Origin: Bradyrhizobium sp.
Lineage (GTDB): Bacteria; Pseudomonadota; Alphaproteobacteria; Rhizobiales; Xanthobacteraceae
Reading direction: 5' to 3'
NCBI RefSeq assembly: GCF_016219575.1
Contig: NZ_JACRMG010000009.1
Location: 186,001 to 250,000 of the forward strand
Length of the DNA stretch: 64,000 nucleotides
Position numbers and translations under genes: made by a program. Every line of letters starts with the position of its first letter. The stretch's first letter is position 1. Of the stretch, positions 56,386 to 64,000 are shown piece after piece. The notes below the pieces were generated by a model, which saw only the letters and a program-made list of their open reading frames with translations, did no database searches and was not told the origin of the DNA.

Positions 56386-58476
56386 ATGGTTCTTCACTTT
56401 CTCGGCCGCATCTTGAGCGTGGTCCTGTGCGCCGTCGCGCTCGGCACCGCTTCCGCGTCCGCGCAGGATGCGGCGAGCCTCGTCAAGGTCGAATTGCTGG
56501 CCGAGCCGTCCGCGATCGTGCCGGGCGAGCCATTCACCGTCGGCATCAAGCTGTCGATGAAGCAGCACTGGCACACCTACTGGCGCAATCCCGGCGATTC
56601 CGGCGAGCCGACGCAGGTAACGTGGAAGTTGCCGCAGGGCTTTGTGGCCGGCGAACTGCAATGGCCGGCGCCTTCGCTGATCCGGGTTGGGCCGGCCGCG
56701 AACTTCGGTTACGAAGGCGAGACAATCCTGCTGGCACGCGTTACGCCGCCGCGGGACTTGAAATCGGGTGCATCGGTCGATCTTGCCGCCGATGTCGCCT
56801 ATCTCGTCTGCGAGAAAATCTGCATCCCCGGTGAAGCATCGGTCTCGCTTTCGCTTTCCGTCGCGGAGCCGGGCGCACCGTCGCGGGACAAAGCAGCCTT
56901 CGAAGCGGCGCGCAGCAGGCTGCCGCAGCCGTCGCCATGGAATGCGAGCTTCAGCGCCGACACGAAGGCGATCACGCTGTCGCTGCGCTCGGCCGACCTG
57001 CGCGGCGATGCCATCCGTTCGGCGACGTTCTTTCCGTACGACAACACGCTGATCGACAACGCCGCACGGCAAGGCCTGCGCGCGGACGGGCAGACGACGC
57101 GGCTCACGATCGAGCGCAGCCAGATTGCGAAGCAGGTTCCACAGCGCATCGAGGGTGTGCTGGTGCTGGAAGAAGACGTCGGCGGCAAGATCGTTCCGCA
57201 TGCCTTCGCGATCGACGCGACGCGCTCTGCGGTTCCGGCGGCGGGGGAGGGCGGAATGACCCTGCTCTATGCCGTGGTTTCCGCGTTGATCGCAGGCGTC
57301 ATCCTGAACTTCATGCCCTGCGTGTTTCCCGTGCTGTCGGTCAAGATCCTGTATCTGACGGAACACAGAGCGGAGACGCCGCGCCGCATTCGCCTGCATG
57401 GCATTGCCTATGTGCTCGGGATACTCGCGAGCTTCACCATGCTGGCCGGTGTGCTGCAGGGGCTGCGCGCCGGCGGTGCCGAGGTCGGCTGGGGTTTTCA
57501 GTTGCAGTCGCCGCTGACGGTAGCCGCCCTCGCGTTCATCCTGTTCGCGCTGGGCTTGAGCCTCTCCGGCATCCTGACCATCGGAACATCGCTGACGCGA
57601 ATCGGCGGCAGCCGGCTACTGCAGAGCGGCGGATTGTCGGGCTCCTTTTTCGCCGGCGTGCTGGCAACGGTGGTGGCGACGCCATGCACCGCGCCCTTCA
57701 TGGGCGCGTCGATCGGCTTTGCCCTGGTGCAACCCTTTGCCGTCGGGCTCGTCGTCTTCCTTGCGCTCGGGTTCGGGCTTGGGCTGCCGTTTCTGGCTCT
57801 CACCTTTGCGCCTGGCCTGCAACGGCTGCTGCCGCGGCCGGGACGCTGGATGGAAACGCTGAAGCAGGCTCTCGCTTTCCCGCTCTATGCGACCGTGGCC
57901 TGGCTGATCTGGGTTCTCAGTTTCCAGGTCGGTGCGTCGGGCTTGCTCGCAGCGCTCGCAGCGCTGGTACTGATTGCATTCGGCGCCTGGATCTTTCGGG
58001 TATCGCAGGAGCAGGGCCATGCTTCGGGTCGTGTGCTTCAGGGTATGACCGCCGCCATGGTTGCCGGCGTCGTGGCGCTGACGGTCCTGATCGACCGCGA
58101 TCGGCCGACCGCGGCGAACGCCGGGTATGCCTCGAAGGCCTCATCCGAGGCGTTCAGCCAGCAGAAGCTCGATGCGCTGCTCGCTTCCGGACAGCCCGTG
58201 TTCGTCAACATGACGGCCGCATGGTGCATCACCTGCCTCGTCAATGAACGGACCGCGCTGTCGACGGACGCCGTGCGCGAGATGTTTGCCGGCAAGCGCG
58301 TTGCGTATCTGAAGGGCGACTGGACCAACCGCAATCCGGAGATCACACGCCTTCTTGAGCGGTTCGGCCGCAGCGGCGTGCCGCTTTATGTGCTATATCG
58401 CAGCGGCGGCGAGGCGGTCGTGCTGCCGCAAATTCTGACGCAGTCGCTCGTGCTTGATGCGCTGCAAGAAATCTGA
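56386..58476 (+). CDS. ScsB-like DsbD-family thiol-disulfide transporter
   Basis: 696 residues. Signal peptide at 1-27, an ScsB-type N-terminal periplasmic domain with the cysteine pair VCEKICIPGE, a central membrane domain with the redox cysteines in NFMPCVFPVLSVK and ATPCTAPFMG, and a C-terminal thioredoxin-like domain with the active site AAWCITCLVNE. It passes electrons from cytoplasmic thioredoxin to periplasmic thiol proteins. ScsB relatives are linked to copper and peroxide tolerance. The redoxin gene that follows by 28 bases is a likely partner. The start at 56386 restores the signal peptide. Confidence 0.92.
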   Translation: MVLHFLGRILSVVLCAVALGTASASAQDAASLVKVELLAEPSAIVPGEPFTVGIKLSMKQHWHTYWRNPGDSGEPTQVTWKLPQGFVAGELQWPAPSLIRVGPAANFGYEGETILLARVTPPRDLKSGASVDLAADVAYLVCEKICIPGEASVSLSLSVAEPGAPSRDKAAFEAARSRLPQPSPWNASFSADTKAITLSLRSADLRGDAIRSATFFPYDNTLIDNAARQGLRADGQTTRLTIERSQIAKQVPQRIEGVLVLEEDVGGKIVPHAFAIDATRSAVPAAGEGGMTLLYAVVSALIAGVILNFMPCVFPVLSVKILYLTEHRAETPRRIRLHGIAYVLGILASFTMLAGVLQGLRAGGAEVGWGFQLQSPLTVAALAFILFALGLSLSGILTIGTSLTRIGGSRLLQSGGLSGSFFAGVLATVVATPCTAPFMGASIGFALVQPFAVGLVVFLALGFGLGLPFLALTFAPGLQRLLPRPGRWMETLKQALAFPLYATVAWLIWVLSFQVGASGLLAALAALVLIAFGAWIFRVSQEQGHASGRVLQGMTAAMVAGVVALTVLIDRDRPTAANAGYASKASSEAFSQQKLDALLASGQPVFVNMTAAWCITCLVNERTALSTDAVREMFAGKRVAYLKGDWTNRNPEITRLLERFGRSGVPLYVLYRSGGEAVVLPQILTQSLVLDALQEI

Positions 58477-58504
58477 ACGGATTGCACCGGAACTGGAGAC
58501 AGCA

Positions 58505-59128
58505 ATGAACAGACGCACGTTCGCAACGATGTTCGCCTCTTCCGCCGCCGTCTTGCTGCTGGCCGTCGGGCCGTCGCATGCGGAGCCGAAGGTCGGCACA
58601 CCGGCGCCGGCATTCTCGGCGGTGAACAGCGAGGGCAAGACGGTCAGGCTCAGCGACTTCAGCGGCAAGACGATCGTGCTGGAATGGACCAACGACGGCT
58701 GTCCCTATGTCCGCAAGCATTATGGCAGCGGCAACATGCAGTCCTTGCAGAAGAAATGGACCGATCAGGGCGTGGTCTGGCTGTCCGTCATCTCGTCGCC
58801 GCCCGGCGAGCAGGGCTTTGCGGATGGCGCCCGCGCCAACTCTCTCACCGCGGAACGCAAGGCGTCGCCGACGGCGGTGCTGCTCGACCCGAAGCAGCAG
58901 GTTGCGCGGGCCTATGGAGCGACCGTCACCCCGCACATGTACATCATCAAGCCGGACGGCACGCTCGCCTATGCCGGCGGCATCGACGACAAGGCGACGG
59001 CGCGCCCCGCCGACATCAAGGATGCGAAGAATTTCGTCGATGAGGCACTGGCCGAATTGAAGGCCGGCAAGCCGGTTTCGAATCCCGCCACGCGCGCCTA
59101 TGGCTGCACGGTGAAATACTCATCGTAG
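58505..59128 (+). CDS. Periplasmic redoxin of the AhpC/TSA-thioredoxin superfamily
   Basis: 207 residues. A signal peptide (ending SHAEP) is followed by a redoxin domain: VGTPAPAFSAVNSEGKTVRL, WTNDGCPYVRKHYGSGN with a single active cysteine instead of CxxC, and VTPHMYIIKPDGTLAYAGGI. One further cysteine lies near the C-terminus (AYGCTVKYSS). One-cysteine chemistry suggests a peroxidase recycled by the ScsB-like protein encoded just upstream. Start 58505 has GGAGACAG before it. Confidence 0.87.
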   Translation: MNRRTFATMFASSAAVLLLAVGPSHAEPKVGTPAPAFSAVNSEGKTVRLSDFSGKTIVLEWTNDGCPYVRKHYGSGNMQSLQKKWTDQGVVWLSVISSPPGEQGFADGARANSLTAERKASPTAVLLDPKQQVARAYGATVTPHMYIIKPDGTLAYAGGIDDKATARPADIKDAKNFVDEALAELKAGKPVSNPATRAYGCTVKYSS

Positions 59129-59195
59129 GGTGCGCCTTGCACGCCTCCGGTTTTGCCCCCGCGTGACGAATATCGATCATGCGGGGCGCAGGCGG

Positions 59196-59795
59196 CTAGC
59201 GGCTCTCCTTGCCCAGCAGGAGATCGACCGTATGCGCGGCAATCCTGCGAAGCTGGGCCTCGTCGTCGAAGGCGCGTTCAAGCACGGCCAGTCCGCGCGT
59301 CACGGTGGCAATGTGGAGGGCAGCCATCGCGGGGTTGCCCTTGAACTCGCCCCGCGCGGCGCCCTCTGACAAGGTCTCCTGAACCAGGTCGGTGATGCGG
59401 GTCATCAGGCCTGCGAAGGCCTGGCGTGCGTTCTCATCCAATCCTTCATTCTCGCCAAACGTCAGTTCCATCAATCCCCGTGTCGTCGGGCATCCGCGGG
59501 GCGGTGAGCCCGAACGGAAGTTCCTGATGGTCACATCGAAAAACGCCGTCAGGCGCTTTCGCGGGCTGCCCGCGCCGAGCGCTTTTTGCAGCGTGTTGAG
59601 ATATTCGCCGGCATAGCGCTCATAGGCGGTCAGGAACAATGCTTCCTTGCTGCCGAAGGCATTGTAGAGGCTGCCGCGCTGCACGCCCGCATCGCGCGCG
59701 ATGTCCGAGAGCGATGTGCCGCGTACGCCCTTGCGCCAGAATTGCTCGAACGCGACGCGTAAGACCTCGTCGTGGTCGAACTCGCGCGGCCTCAT
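59196..59795 (-). CDS. TetR/AcrR-family regulator
   Basis: 199 residues. The N-terminal HTH is typical: FDHDEVLRVAFEQFWRKG, then TSLSDIARDAGVQRGSLYNA and FGSKEALF. The C-terminal ligand domain contains a single cysteine (SPPRGCPTTRGLM), as in the YdeS/NemR-like branch that meets electrophiles. It is divergent from the tautomerase gene, and a pair of dyads between them probably binds it. Confidence 0.9.
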   Translation of the reverse strand: MRPREFDHDEVLRVAFEQFWRKGVRGTSLSDIARDAGVQRGSLYNAFGSKEALFLTAYERYAGEYLNTLQKALGAGSPRKRLTAFFDVTIRNFRSGSPPRGCPTTRGLMELTFGENEGLDENARQAFAGLMTRITDLVQETLSEGAARGEFKGNPAMAALHIATVTRGLAVLERAFDDEAQLRRIAAHTVDLLLGKESR

Positions 59796-59857
59796 ATGTT
59801 GCTCCTCACGATAAGAGGCCGCGGCCAAATCCGGGTCTGGCACGAGGCAAAAAGTAT

Positions 59858-59904
59858 TTGACACATCGTCAAGAACGTGGCTCTCATTTTAGACAACATG
59901 TCAA
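59858..59904. promoter_or_regulatory. Paired dyads, likely TetR operator
   Basis: TTGACACATCGTCAA (59858-59872) and TAGACAACATGTCAA (59890-59904) are related inverted repeats with GAC-N5-GTC cores. Their centres are 32 bp apart, about three helical turns. They lie between the TetR gene and the tautomerase gene. Confidence 0.6.
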
Positions 59905-59945
59905 GAACCATGCAGCCGATGGTTCGTTTCGTCAAGGAGGATGCC

Positions 59946-60323
59946 ATGCCGCTGATTCACATCTCGCTGCGCGCCGGCAAGCCGGACGCCTACCGGCAGG
60001 CGATCTTCGACGGCCTTTACCGCGCGATGCGCGAAGCGCTGGACGTGCCCGAGGACGACCAGTTCATGGTCATCACCGAGCATGACGCTGCGAACTTTCG
60101 CACCGGCAGCGCCTATGGTGTCGCGCGGACCAACGATGTCGTCTACATCCAGATCACGGTGTTCGACACCCGCACCGCGGAACAGAAGAAAGCGCTGTTC
60201 AAGCAGACCGCGGAGTTGCTCGGCAGGAACCCCGGCATCCGGCCGGAGAACGTGTTCGTGGTCGTACTCGAGTCCGCGAAAGAAAATTGGTCGGTCGGCC
60301 ACGGCCTGGCGCAATTCGCTTGA
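59946..60323 (+). CDS. Tautomerase family protein
   Basis: 125 residues from the ATG at 59946. After methionine removal the catalytic proline leads (MPLIHISLRAGKPDAYRQAI). DDQFMVITEHD and NPGIRPENVFVVVLES with ENWSVGHGLAQF follow. The length matches the two-module malonate-semialdehyde/4-oxalocrotonate type. TetR control suggests response to a reactive small molecule. Its last codons (GLAQFA-stop) recur 800 bases downstream behind the toxin-antitoxin remnant. Confidence 0.88.
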   Translation: MPLIHISLRAGKPDAYRQAIFDGLYRAMREALDVPEDDQFMVITEHDAANFRTGSAYGVARTNDVVYIQITVFDTRTAEQKKALFKQTAELLGRNPGIRPENVFVVVLESAKENWSVGHGLAQFA

Positions 60324-60324
60324 G
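60303..60324 (+). repeat. Left direct repeat: 3' end of the tautomerase gene
   Basis: 22 bases coding GLAQFA plus stop. They match 61106-61127 at 20 of 22 positions, with a further GGCGCGA shared just beyond. Both differences are at third codon positions. Confidence 0.7.
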
Positions 60325-60392
60325 GCGGGCGCGAAATTACGACGCGTTCTACATAAGCGATCGCACTGAAGACAATCAGCTATTGCTGATAA

Positions 60393-60441
60393 GACGCCAA
60401 TGGCGTCCTTTTTGCTCTGGAAGATTGGGCGCCAATGGCGT
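60393..60441. promoter_or_regulatory. Paired palindromes before the toxin remnant
   Basis: CGCCAATGGCGT occurs at 60395-60406 and 60430-60441, 35 bp apart; the first copy extends to the 15-bp palindrome GACGCCAATGGCGTC (60393-60407). The second copy includes the old toxin start codon (60435). The arrangement fits an autoregulated toxin-antitoxin operator. Confidence 0.6.
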
Positions 60442-60768
60442 ATATTGCCAAGGTGGCACGCCGACTCATTACTGTTGCAGAGACGCCTCTCTTCAGCCGC
60501 CAGGCTCTGCAAGTCTGGAACGAGGCCGAGCGAGAAGCCCCGTAATCCCGAGGAAGGAGACCTGATCCCGGAAACGGGGGGTGTGCGGAAGATCCGATGG
60601 GCGCGGCCCGGAAGCGGCAAACGCGGCGGCGCACGCGTGATCTATTTCTATCACAGCGGCGACCGGCCCCTCTATTTGCTGCTGGTCTATGCGAAAGCGC
60701 GTCAGGAGAACTTGACGGTGGAAGAGAAGAAGATCGTCCGAAAGCTGGCGGCGATCTTGAAAAGTTGA
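60435..60768 (+). pseudogene. RelE/HigB-type toxin gene broken by a frameshifting deletion
   Basis: An N-terminal part starts at ATG 60435 (MAYIAKVARRLITVAETPLF, then VWNEAEREAP) and stops at 60543-60545. The C-terminal part, from 60544 to the stop at 60768, is in the next frame: NPEEGDLIPETGGVRKIRW, RGGARVIYFYHSGDRPLYLL and KLAAILKS, the RelE-family core. Relatives have about six or seven residues between these parts that are missing here. The frame that covers the C-terminal part also opens at 60400, but its first 50 residues are out-of-frame toxin. No functional toxin is expected. Confidence 0.78.
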
Positions 60769-60794
60769 ACGGCGGGTGAAGCAGGAACGAGGCC

Positions 60795-61088
60795 ATGGGA
60801 AAGTTTGGCAAGGAACTGATCGAAAGCTTGAAACAAGCGGCGAGGCATGCCGCAGGCAAGAGAATACGGGGGGGCCGGGTGTCCAAAGTCGAATTGCCGG
60901 ACGTGAAGGCCATACGCCTTTCGCTCCGGATGTCGCAACATCACTTCGCCGCGGCGTATCGGATTCCGCTTCCCACGTTGAAGAACTGGGAGCAGGGCAG
61001 GCGCATGCCCGATGCTCCGGCGGCTGCCTATCTGCTGGCGATCAAGCGGCGTCCCAGGGAAGTCATGGAGGCTGTCTCGCGTCCATGA
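60795..61088 (+). CDS. HigA/NadS-type antitoxin
   Basis: 97 residues with an Xre-type helix-turn-helix: IRLSLRMSQHHFAAAYRIPL then PTLKNWEQGRRMPDAPAAAY, the usual layout of antitoxins paired with RelE-like toxins in a toxin-first operon. The reading frame is intact although the toxin is broken, so it may remain as an autorepressor. It follows the toxin remnant by 26 bases. ATG 60795. Confidence 0.87.
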   Translation: MGKFGKELIESLKQAARHAAGKRIRGGRVSKVELPDVKAIRLSLRMSQHHFAAAYRIPLPTLKNWEQGRRMPDAPAAAYLLAIKRRPREVMEAVSRP

Positions 61089-61105
61089 GGCTTCTTGTGG
61101 TGGAT

Positions 61106-61127
61106 GGCCTTGCGCAATTCGCCTGAG
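61106..61127 (+). repeat. Right direct repeat: relic of a tautomerase 3' end
   Basis: Repeats the tautomerase end at 60303-60324 with two silent differences. It is preceded by unrelated sequence and has no gene of its own. With the left copy it brackets the toxin-antitoxin remnant. Confidence 0.65.
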
Positions 61128-61288
61128 GGCGCGACACCGGTGGCCTCGCCACCTCGCTTGCTAGCAAGCGCAGCTATCGGCAATATGCAGCCGGAGTGCC
61201 GGGATTCATTCCGCGGCGCGCGCGGTTGCCGGGACGAGATCTTCGCAGAGGGTACCGTCACGGCGCCGCCAGAATGGGCGCTTCGATC

Positions 61289-62485
61289 ATGACGCCTGCA
61301 TTCGATCTGGTCATCTCGCCACTTGTCGTCACTGACGAAGTGGAGGTTGTCGAGCGCAAGGGTACCGGGCATCCGGACACGATCTGCGATGCGCTGGCAG
61401 AGACGTTTTCCCTCAATTTGTGCCGGGAGTACCTGAGGCGGACGGGCCGCGTGCTTCATCACAACGTCGACAAGGCGCTGTTGTGCGGGGGCCGGGCCGC
61501 GGCAGCCTTCGGCGGCGGCGAAGTGATCGAGCCGATCCGGATATTTCTGGCCGGACGCGCCGTCTCGGCCGTCGGGAACGAAATCATTCCGGTGCGCGAC
61601 ATTGCCGTCGAGGGATCGCGTGCATGGCTGAAGGCAAACCTGCATGCGCTTGACGCCGATCGACACTTCCTGATCGACGCGATGGTTCAGCAAGGCTCTC
61701 AGGACTTGCAGGCGCTCTTTGCGCGAAGCCATCAAGTGCCGTTGGCGAATGATACATCCTTCGGCGTCGGCCATGCTCCGCTGAGTGCGCTCGAACGGGC
61801 GGTGCTGGCGATCGAGCAGCGCCTGCATGCCCGCGATCGCAACCGCGACCGGCCTGCCTGGGGTGAAGACACCAAGGTCATGGCGGTGCGAAACGGCGGC
61901 CGTCTCGACCTGACGATTGCATGTGCCATGATCGGACGTCATCTCGAAGACGCCGAAGGCTACATCGAGCACAAGGCGGCGCTCGCCGCGTTGGCGCGTG
62001 ATTGCGCCAGCGAGCACGGGTTTGCCGAATGCCACGTGGTGGTGAACGCCGCTGACGACATTGCGGCCGGCAGCCTGTATCTCACGGTCACCGGCACCTC
62101 GGCGGAGGCCGGCGATGACGGACAGGTCGGCCGTGGCAACCGCATCAACGGGCTCATCACGCCGTTGCGGCCCATGAGCCTTGAGGCCGCCGCGGGCAAG
62201 AACCCGGTCAGTCATGTCGGAAAGATCTACAATTTCCTGGCACGGCGCATCGCCGAGGCGATTGTCGTTGCCGTCCCGGAGGTGAGCCAGGTTCATTGCC
62301 TGATCGTGAGCCGGATCGGCGCGCCGATATCCGCGCCGGCACTGGTTCATCTCAGGCTTGCGACGAAGGATGGCACGCCGCCCGACGGGCTCCGCGCCAC
62401 GACGACGGAACTGGTTGCGCATCACGTGGGGAAAGTCGAGGAACTCAGCCGCGAACTGATGTCAGGAAAAATGCAGGCGTACTGA
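61289..62485 (+). CDS. Archaeal-type S-adenosylmethionine synthetase
   Basis: 398 residues, the length of archaeal MAT and of its AdoMet synthetase family rather than the MetK family. Motifs: [14 protein letters not shown] (GHPD at 27-30), [46 protein letters not shown] (275-285) and [13 protein letters not shown] (303-315). It makes SAM from methionine and ATP. In bacteria this type is uncommon and normally additional to MetK. ATG 61289 is used; ATG 61274 adds five residues. A link to the SAM-dependent polyamine genes at 23.4-25.0 kb is speculative. Confidence 0.9.
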   Translation: MTPAFDLVISPLVVTDEVEVVERKGTGHPDTICDALAETFSLNLCREYLRRTGRVLHHNVDKALLCGGRAAAAFGGGEVIEPIRIFLAGRAVSAVGNEIIPVRDIAVEGSRAWLKANLHALDADRHFLIDAMVQQGSQDLQALFARSHQVPLANDTSFGVGHAPLSALERAVLAIEQRLHARDRNRDRPAWGEDTKVMAVRNGGRLDLTIACAMIGRHLEDAEGYIEHKAALAALARDCASEHGFAECHVVVNAADDIAAGSLYLTVTGTSAEAGDDGQVGRGNRINGLITPLRPMSLEAAAGKNPVSHVGKIYNFLARRIAEAIVVAVPEVSQVHCLIVSRIGAPISAPALVHLRLATKDGTPPDGLRATTTELVAHHVGKVEELSRELMSGKMQAY

Positions 62486-62509
62486 ACGACCGGACGCCAA
62501 ATCTTGTCA

Positions 62510-62523
62510 TTGAGCTAGCTCAA
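62510..62523. promoter_or_regulatory. FixK2/FNR-type box, fully palindromic
   Basis: TTGAGCTAGCTCAA is a perfect 14-bp palindrome fitting TTGA-N6-TCAA. It lies 25 bases after the SAM synthetase stop and would, as a -41.5 activator site, place a transcription start near 62558, at the beginning of the structured region that ends in a terminator. Confidence 0.5.
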
Positions 62524-62557
62524 CGCAACCTTGCAAGAATCCTCCTAACAGGATGTG

Positions 62558-62628
62558 TGTAACCGAACAACCTCCGGGTAGGGTGCTGAGGTTACAGGCC
62601 CGGCCTCCTAGGCACGCCGGGCCTTTTT
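62558..62628 (+). ncRNA. Possible small RNA with terminator
   Basis: From the start predicted by the FixK2-type box, the transcript would fold a 7-bp stem TGTAACC/GGTTACA (62558-62564 with 62590-62596) directly followed by a 9-bp GC-rich terminator stem (62596-62604 with 62616-62624) and TTTTT. CCTCCT-type words, complementary to ribosome binding sites, occur in the terminator loop (62604-62609) and in the first loop (62571-62575). The alternative is simply a terminator for the upstream gene or a leader of the patatin-like gene. Confidence 0.4.
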
Positions 62629-62722
62629 CTTGCTGCTTCGCCTGCAGCCGTTCCGACGGCCCCGCAGTGCCCTGCCTATGGTATGCAAGATATTTCGTGA
62701 TGCGTGATAAGATCCTTTCAGC

Positions 62723-64000
62723 ATGGAGGAAGTCTTGCGTGAAAAGGAGCTCCGGGTTGCACTCGTCTGCTTTGGCGGCGCCTCGCTCGCAATCTACATG
62801 CACGGGATCACGAAGGAGATTCTGAAACTCGTGAGGGCGTCCGGTGCCCTTCATGCCATCGCCGACCGCAACAAGCGCTCGACCGCAGACTTCTTCGATG
62901 TTCGCAACCGGGCCGATCCCGAATACGACACCGAATCGATCTATTTCGACCTGCTGCGCGACATCGGGCGAACGGTCGATTTGCGGGTCATCGTCGACAT
63001 CGTGGCGGGAGCCTCGGCGGGCGGCATCAACGGCATCATGCTGGCACGGGCGTTGAGCCATGACCTGCCGATGAGACGACTGCGGGACCTCTGGCTCGAG
63101 AATGCCGATGTCACCGAACTCCTGGCATCGGAAGCGAAGGCGCACGTATCCAGCAAGTGGTTTCTGCGGCCGTTGTTCTGGGTAGCGGGTCTGGCTGGCC
63201 TCGGAGCTGTCAGCGACCTGGAGGTTCGTTCCAAGCTTTCGCTGTTCGTGCGGTCCCGCTGGTTCGAGCCGCCGTTCGACGGCCCGAAGATGACCGCGCT
63301 GATGTACAACGCGGTGGCCGCCATGGGAGCGGGGGAAAAATCCTCGCTGCTTCCTTCCGGCCAGGGTCTCGACCTGTTCGTGACGCTGACCGATTTCAAC
63401 GGTTACCAGCGGACCATGCAGATTCACAATCCGCCCGTCATTCACGAGCGCGAACACCGTCACCGGCTGCACTTCAGATACCGCAGGCGTCCGAGCGGAG
63501 CCGTCGAGAGCGATTTCGAGATGGTGAATGCGCCTGCGCTGGCTTTCGCCGCGCGCGCGACGTCGTCGATTCCCGGAGCGTTTCCGCCGGCACGCATCGT
63601 GGAGGTCGACGAGTTCCTGAGGCGGCGCTCCATCGATTGGCCGCGCCGCGCAGACTTCATTGCGCGCAATTTCGACAACTACGCACGGATGAACGTCGAC
63701 GTTGCCTCCGTTCCGTTCATCGATGGCAGTGTCCTGAGCAGCCATCCCTTTCGGGAAGCGGTCGGTGCCATCCGTGGGCGGGCTGCCTACCGCGAGGTGG
63801 ATCGACGGGTGGTCTATGTCGATCCCAACCCCACACCGGTCGGCTCGGCCGCGCATCACGGCATGCCGGGATTTTTTCCGACGCTGAAGGGCGCGTTGTC
63901 GGAGATCCCGTTGTCCCAGCCGGTGACCGATGAGCTCGGCTGGGTAGGCCAGTTCAACGAGCAAGTGCGCCGGCTAAGGGCGATCGTCGATAGCGCGCGG
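62723..64000 (+). CDS. Patatin-like phospholipase-related protein, 3' part beyond the window
   Basis: 426 codons are seen and the frame is open at the right edge. The oxyanion loop is VALVCFGGASLAIYM, the nucleophile elbow GASAGG with Ser98, and the dyad aspartate lies in VPFIDGSVLSSHPF. The broad spacing between elbow and aspartate and the early EIL...DFFDVRNRAD part resemble the long patatin-related proteins with a C-terminal DUF3376 domain. Lipid acyl hydrolase activity is expected. The start is ATG 62723; the ribosome site is weak. It lies 95 bases after the terminator described above. Confidence 0.85.
   Translation, partial: MEEVLREKELRVALVCFGGASLAIYMHGITKEILKLVRASGALHAIADRNKRSTADFFDVRNRADPEYDTESIYFDLLRDIGRTVDLRVIVDIVAGASAGGINGIMLARALSHDLPMRRLRDLWLENADVTELLASEAKAHVSSKWFLRPLFWVAGLAGLGAVSDLEVRSKLSLFVRSRWFEPPFDGPKMTALMYNAVAAMGAGEKSSLLPSGQGLDLFVTLTDFNGYQRTMQIHNPPVIHEREHRHRLHFRYRRRPSGAVESDFEMVNAPALAFAARATSSIPGAFPPARIVEVDEFLRRRSIDWPRRADFIARNFDNYARMNVDVASVPFIDGSVLSSHPFREAVGAIRGRAAYREVDRRVVYVDPNPTPVGSAAHHGMPGFFPTLKGALSEIPLSQPVTDELGWVGQFNEQVRRLRAIVDSAR

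Noticed and set aside
59858..59872. TTGACACATCGTCAA as a FixK2 box
   Set aside because: The half-sites are one base too far apart for the 14-bp FNR-family site; the second related dyad and the TetR gene explain it better.

Overview
The window is about 64 kb of GC-rich, tightly packed chromosome from an alphaproteobacterium. Its gene content and signals point to the Bradyrhizobium/Rhodopseudomonas group (Nitrobacteraceae). The evidence is tripartite TTT and TRAP importers, a chvE-gguA-gguB sugar importer, DUF1236 and DUF2059 proteins, HWE and DivJ/PleC-like kinases, CtrA-type TTAA-N7-TTAA sites and FixK2-type TTGA-N6-TCAA sites. No rRNA, tRNA, CRISPR array, insertion sequence or prophage is visible. 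Two proteins run off the edges: a TPR protein at the left end and a patatin-like protein at the right end.

Layout. 1-7.5 kb: a tctCBA importer, then gcl-hyi-glxR, which turns glyoxylate into glycerate. 7.6-12 kb: a DUF1236 secreted protein whose start region lies inside a long hairpin, a VanZ-like protein, a two-subunit ThDP decarboxylase facing a TctC-type binding protein, and a 2-hydroxyacid dehydrogenase. 12.3-16.3 kb: ilvD and a CMD/SDR/VOC trio. 16.3-20.6 kb: a stress-type group (CBS-BON, host-attachment protein, ChaB, DUF3775, PhaC-like hydrolase, 3-hydroxybutyryl-CoA dehydrogenase) with two FixK2-type boxes. 20.7-22.3 kb: two YeeE/YedE half-transporters, a palindrome inside their promoter, and an ArsR regulator with two cysteines. 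22.3-25.5 kb: a membrane protein with a large dyad and a Pho box upstream, then divergent bpsA and speD-like polyamine genes.

25.7-31.5 kb: sugar ABC importer, dusA, an aspartic protease and DUF1289. 31.5-36.1 kb: a DivJ/PleC-like kinase with a CtrA box, three small proteins, and a receiver-HWE kinase. 36-45.7 kb: a HIBADH-family dehydrogenase, a VOC protein, Mrp/ApbC, two TakP-type TRAP binding proteins facing their QM permease genes, moaA and a PEGA lipoprotein. 45.8-49.3 kb: gph, rpiA, a DUF2059 protein and gor. 49.4-56.3 kb: a membrane protein with a FixK2 box, a serine hydrolase, a third TakP paralogue, and a GGDEF - Crp/Fnr - stand-alone globin group whose promoters share a 13-bp motif.

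56.4-59.1 kb: ScsB-like DsbD and a redoxin. 59.2-61.1 kb: a TetR/tautomerase pair, then a decayed toxin with an intact antitoxin, bounded by repeats of the tautomerase 3' end. 61.3-64 kb: an archaeal-type S-adenosylmethionine synthetase, a FixK2-type box, a possible small RNA and the patatin-like gene.

Three themes recur. The first is C2/C3 acid import and metabolism (TTT, TRAP, Gcl pathway, Gph). The second is low-oxygen and redox signalling (FixK2 boxes, Crp/Fnr, globin, persulfide-type sensor, ScsB, Gor). The third is SAM-linked polyamine chemistry (archaeal-type MAT, SpeD-like enzyme, BpsA). The regulatory sites were found by eye and are predictions.
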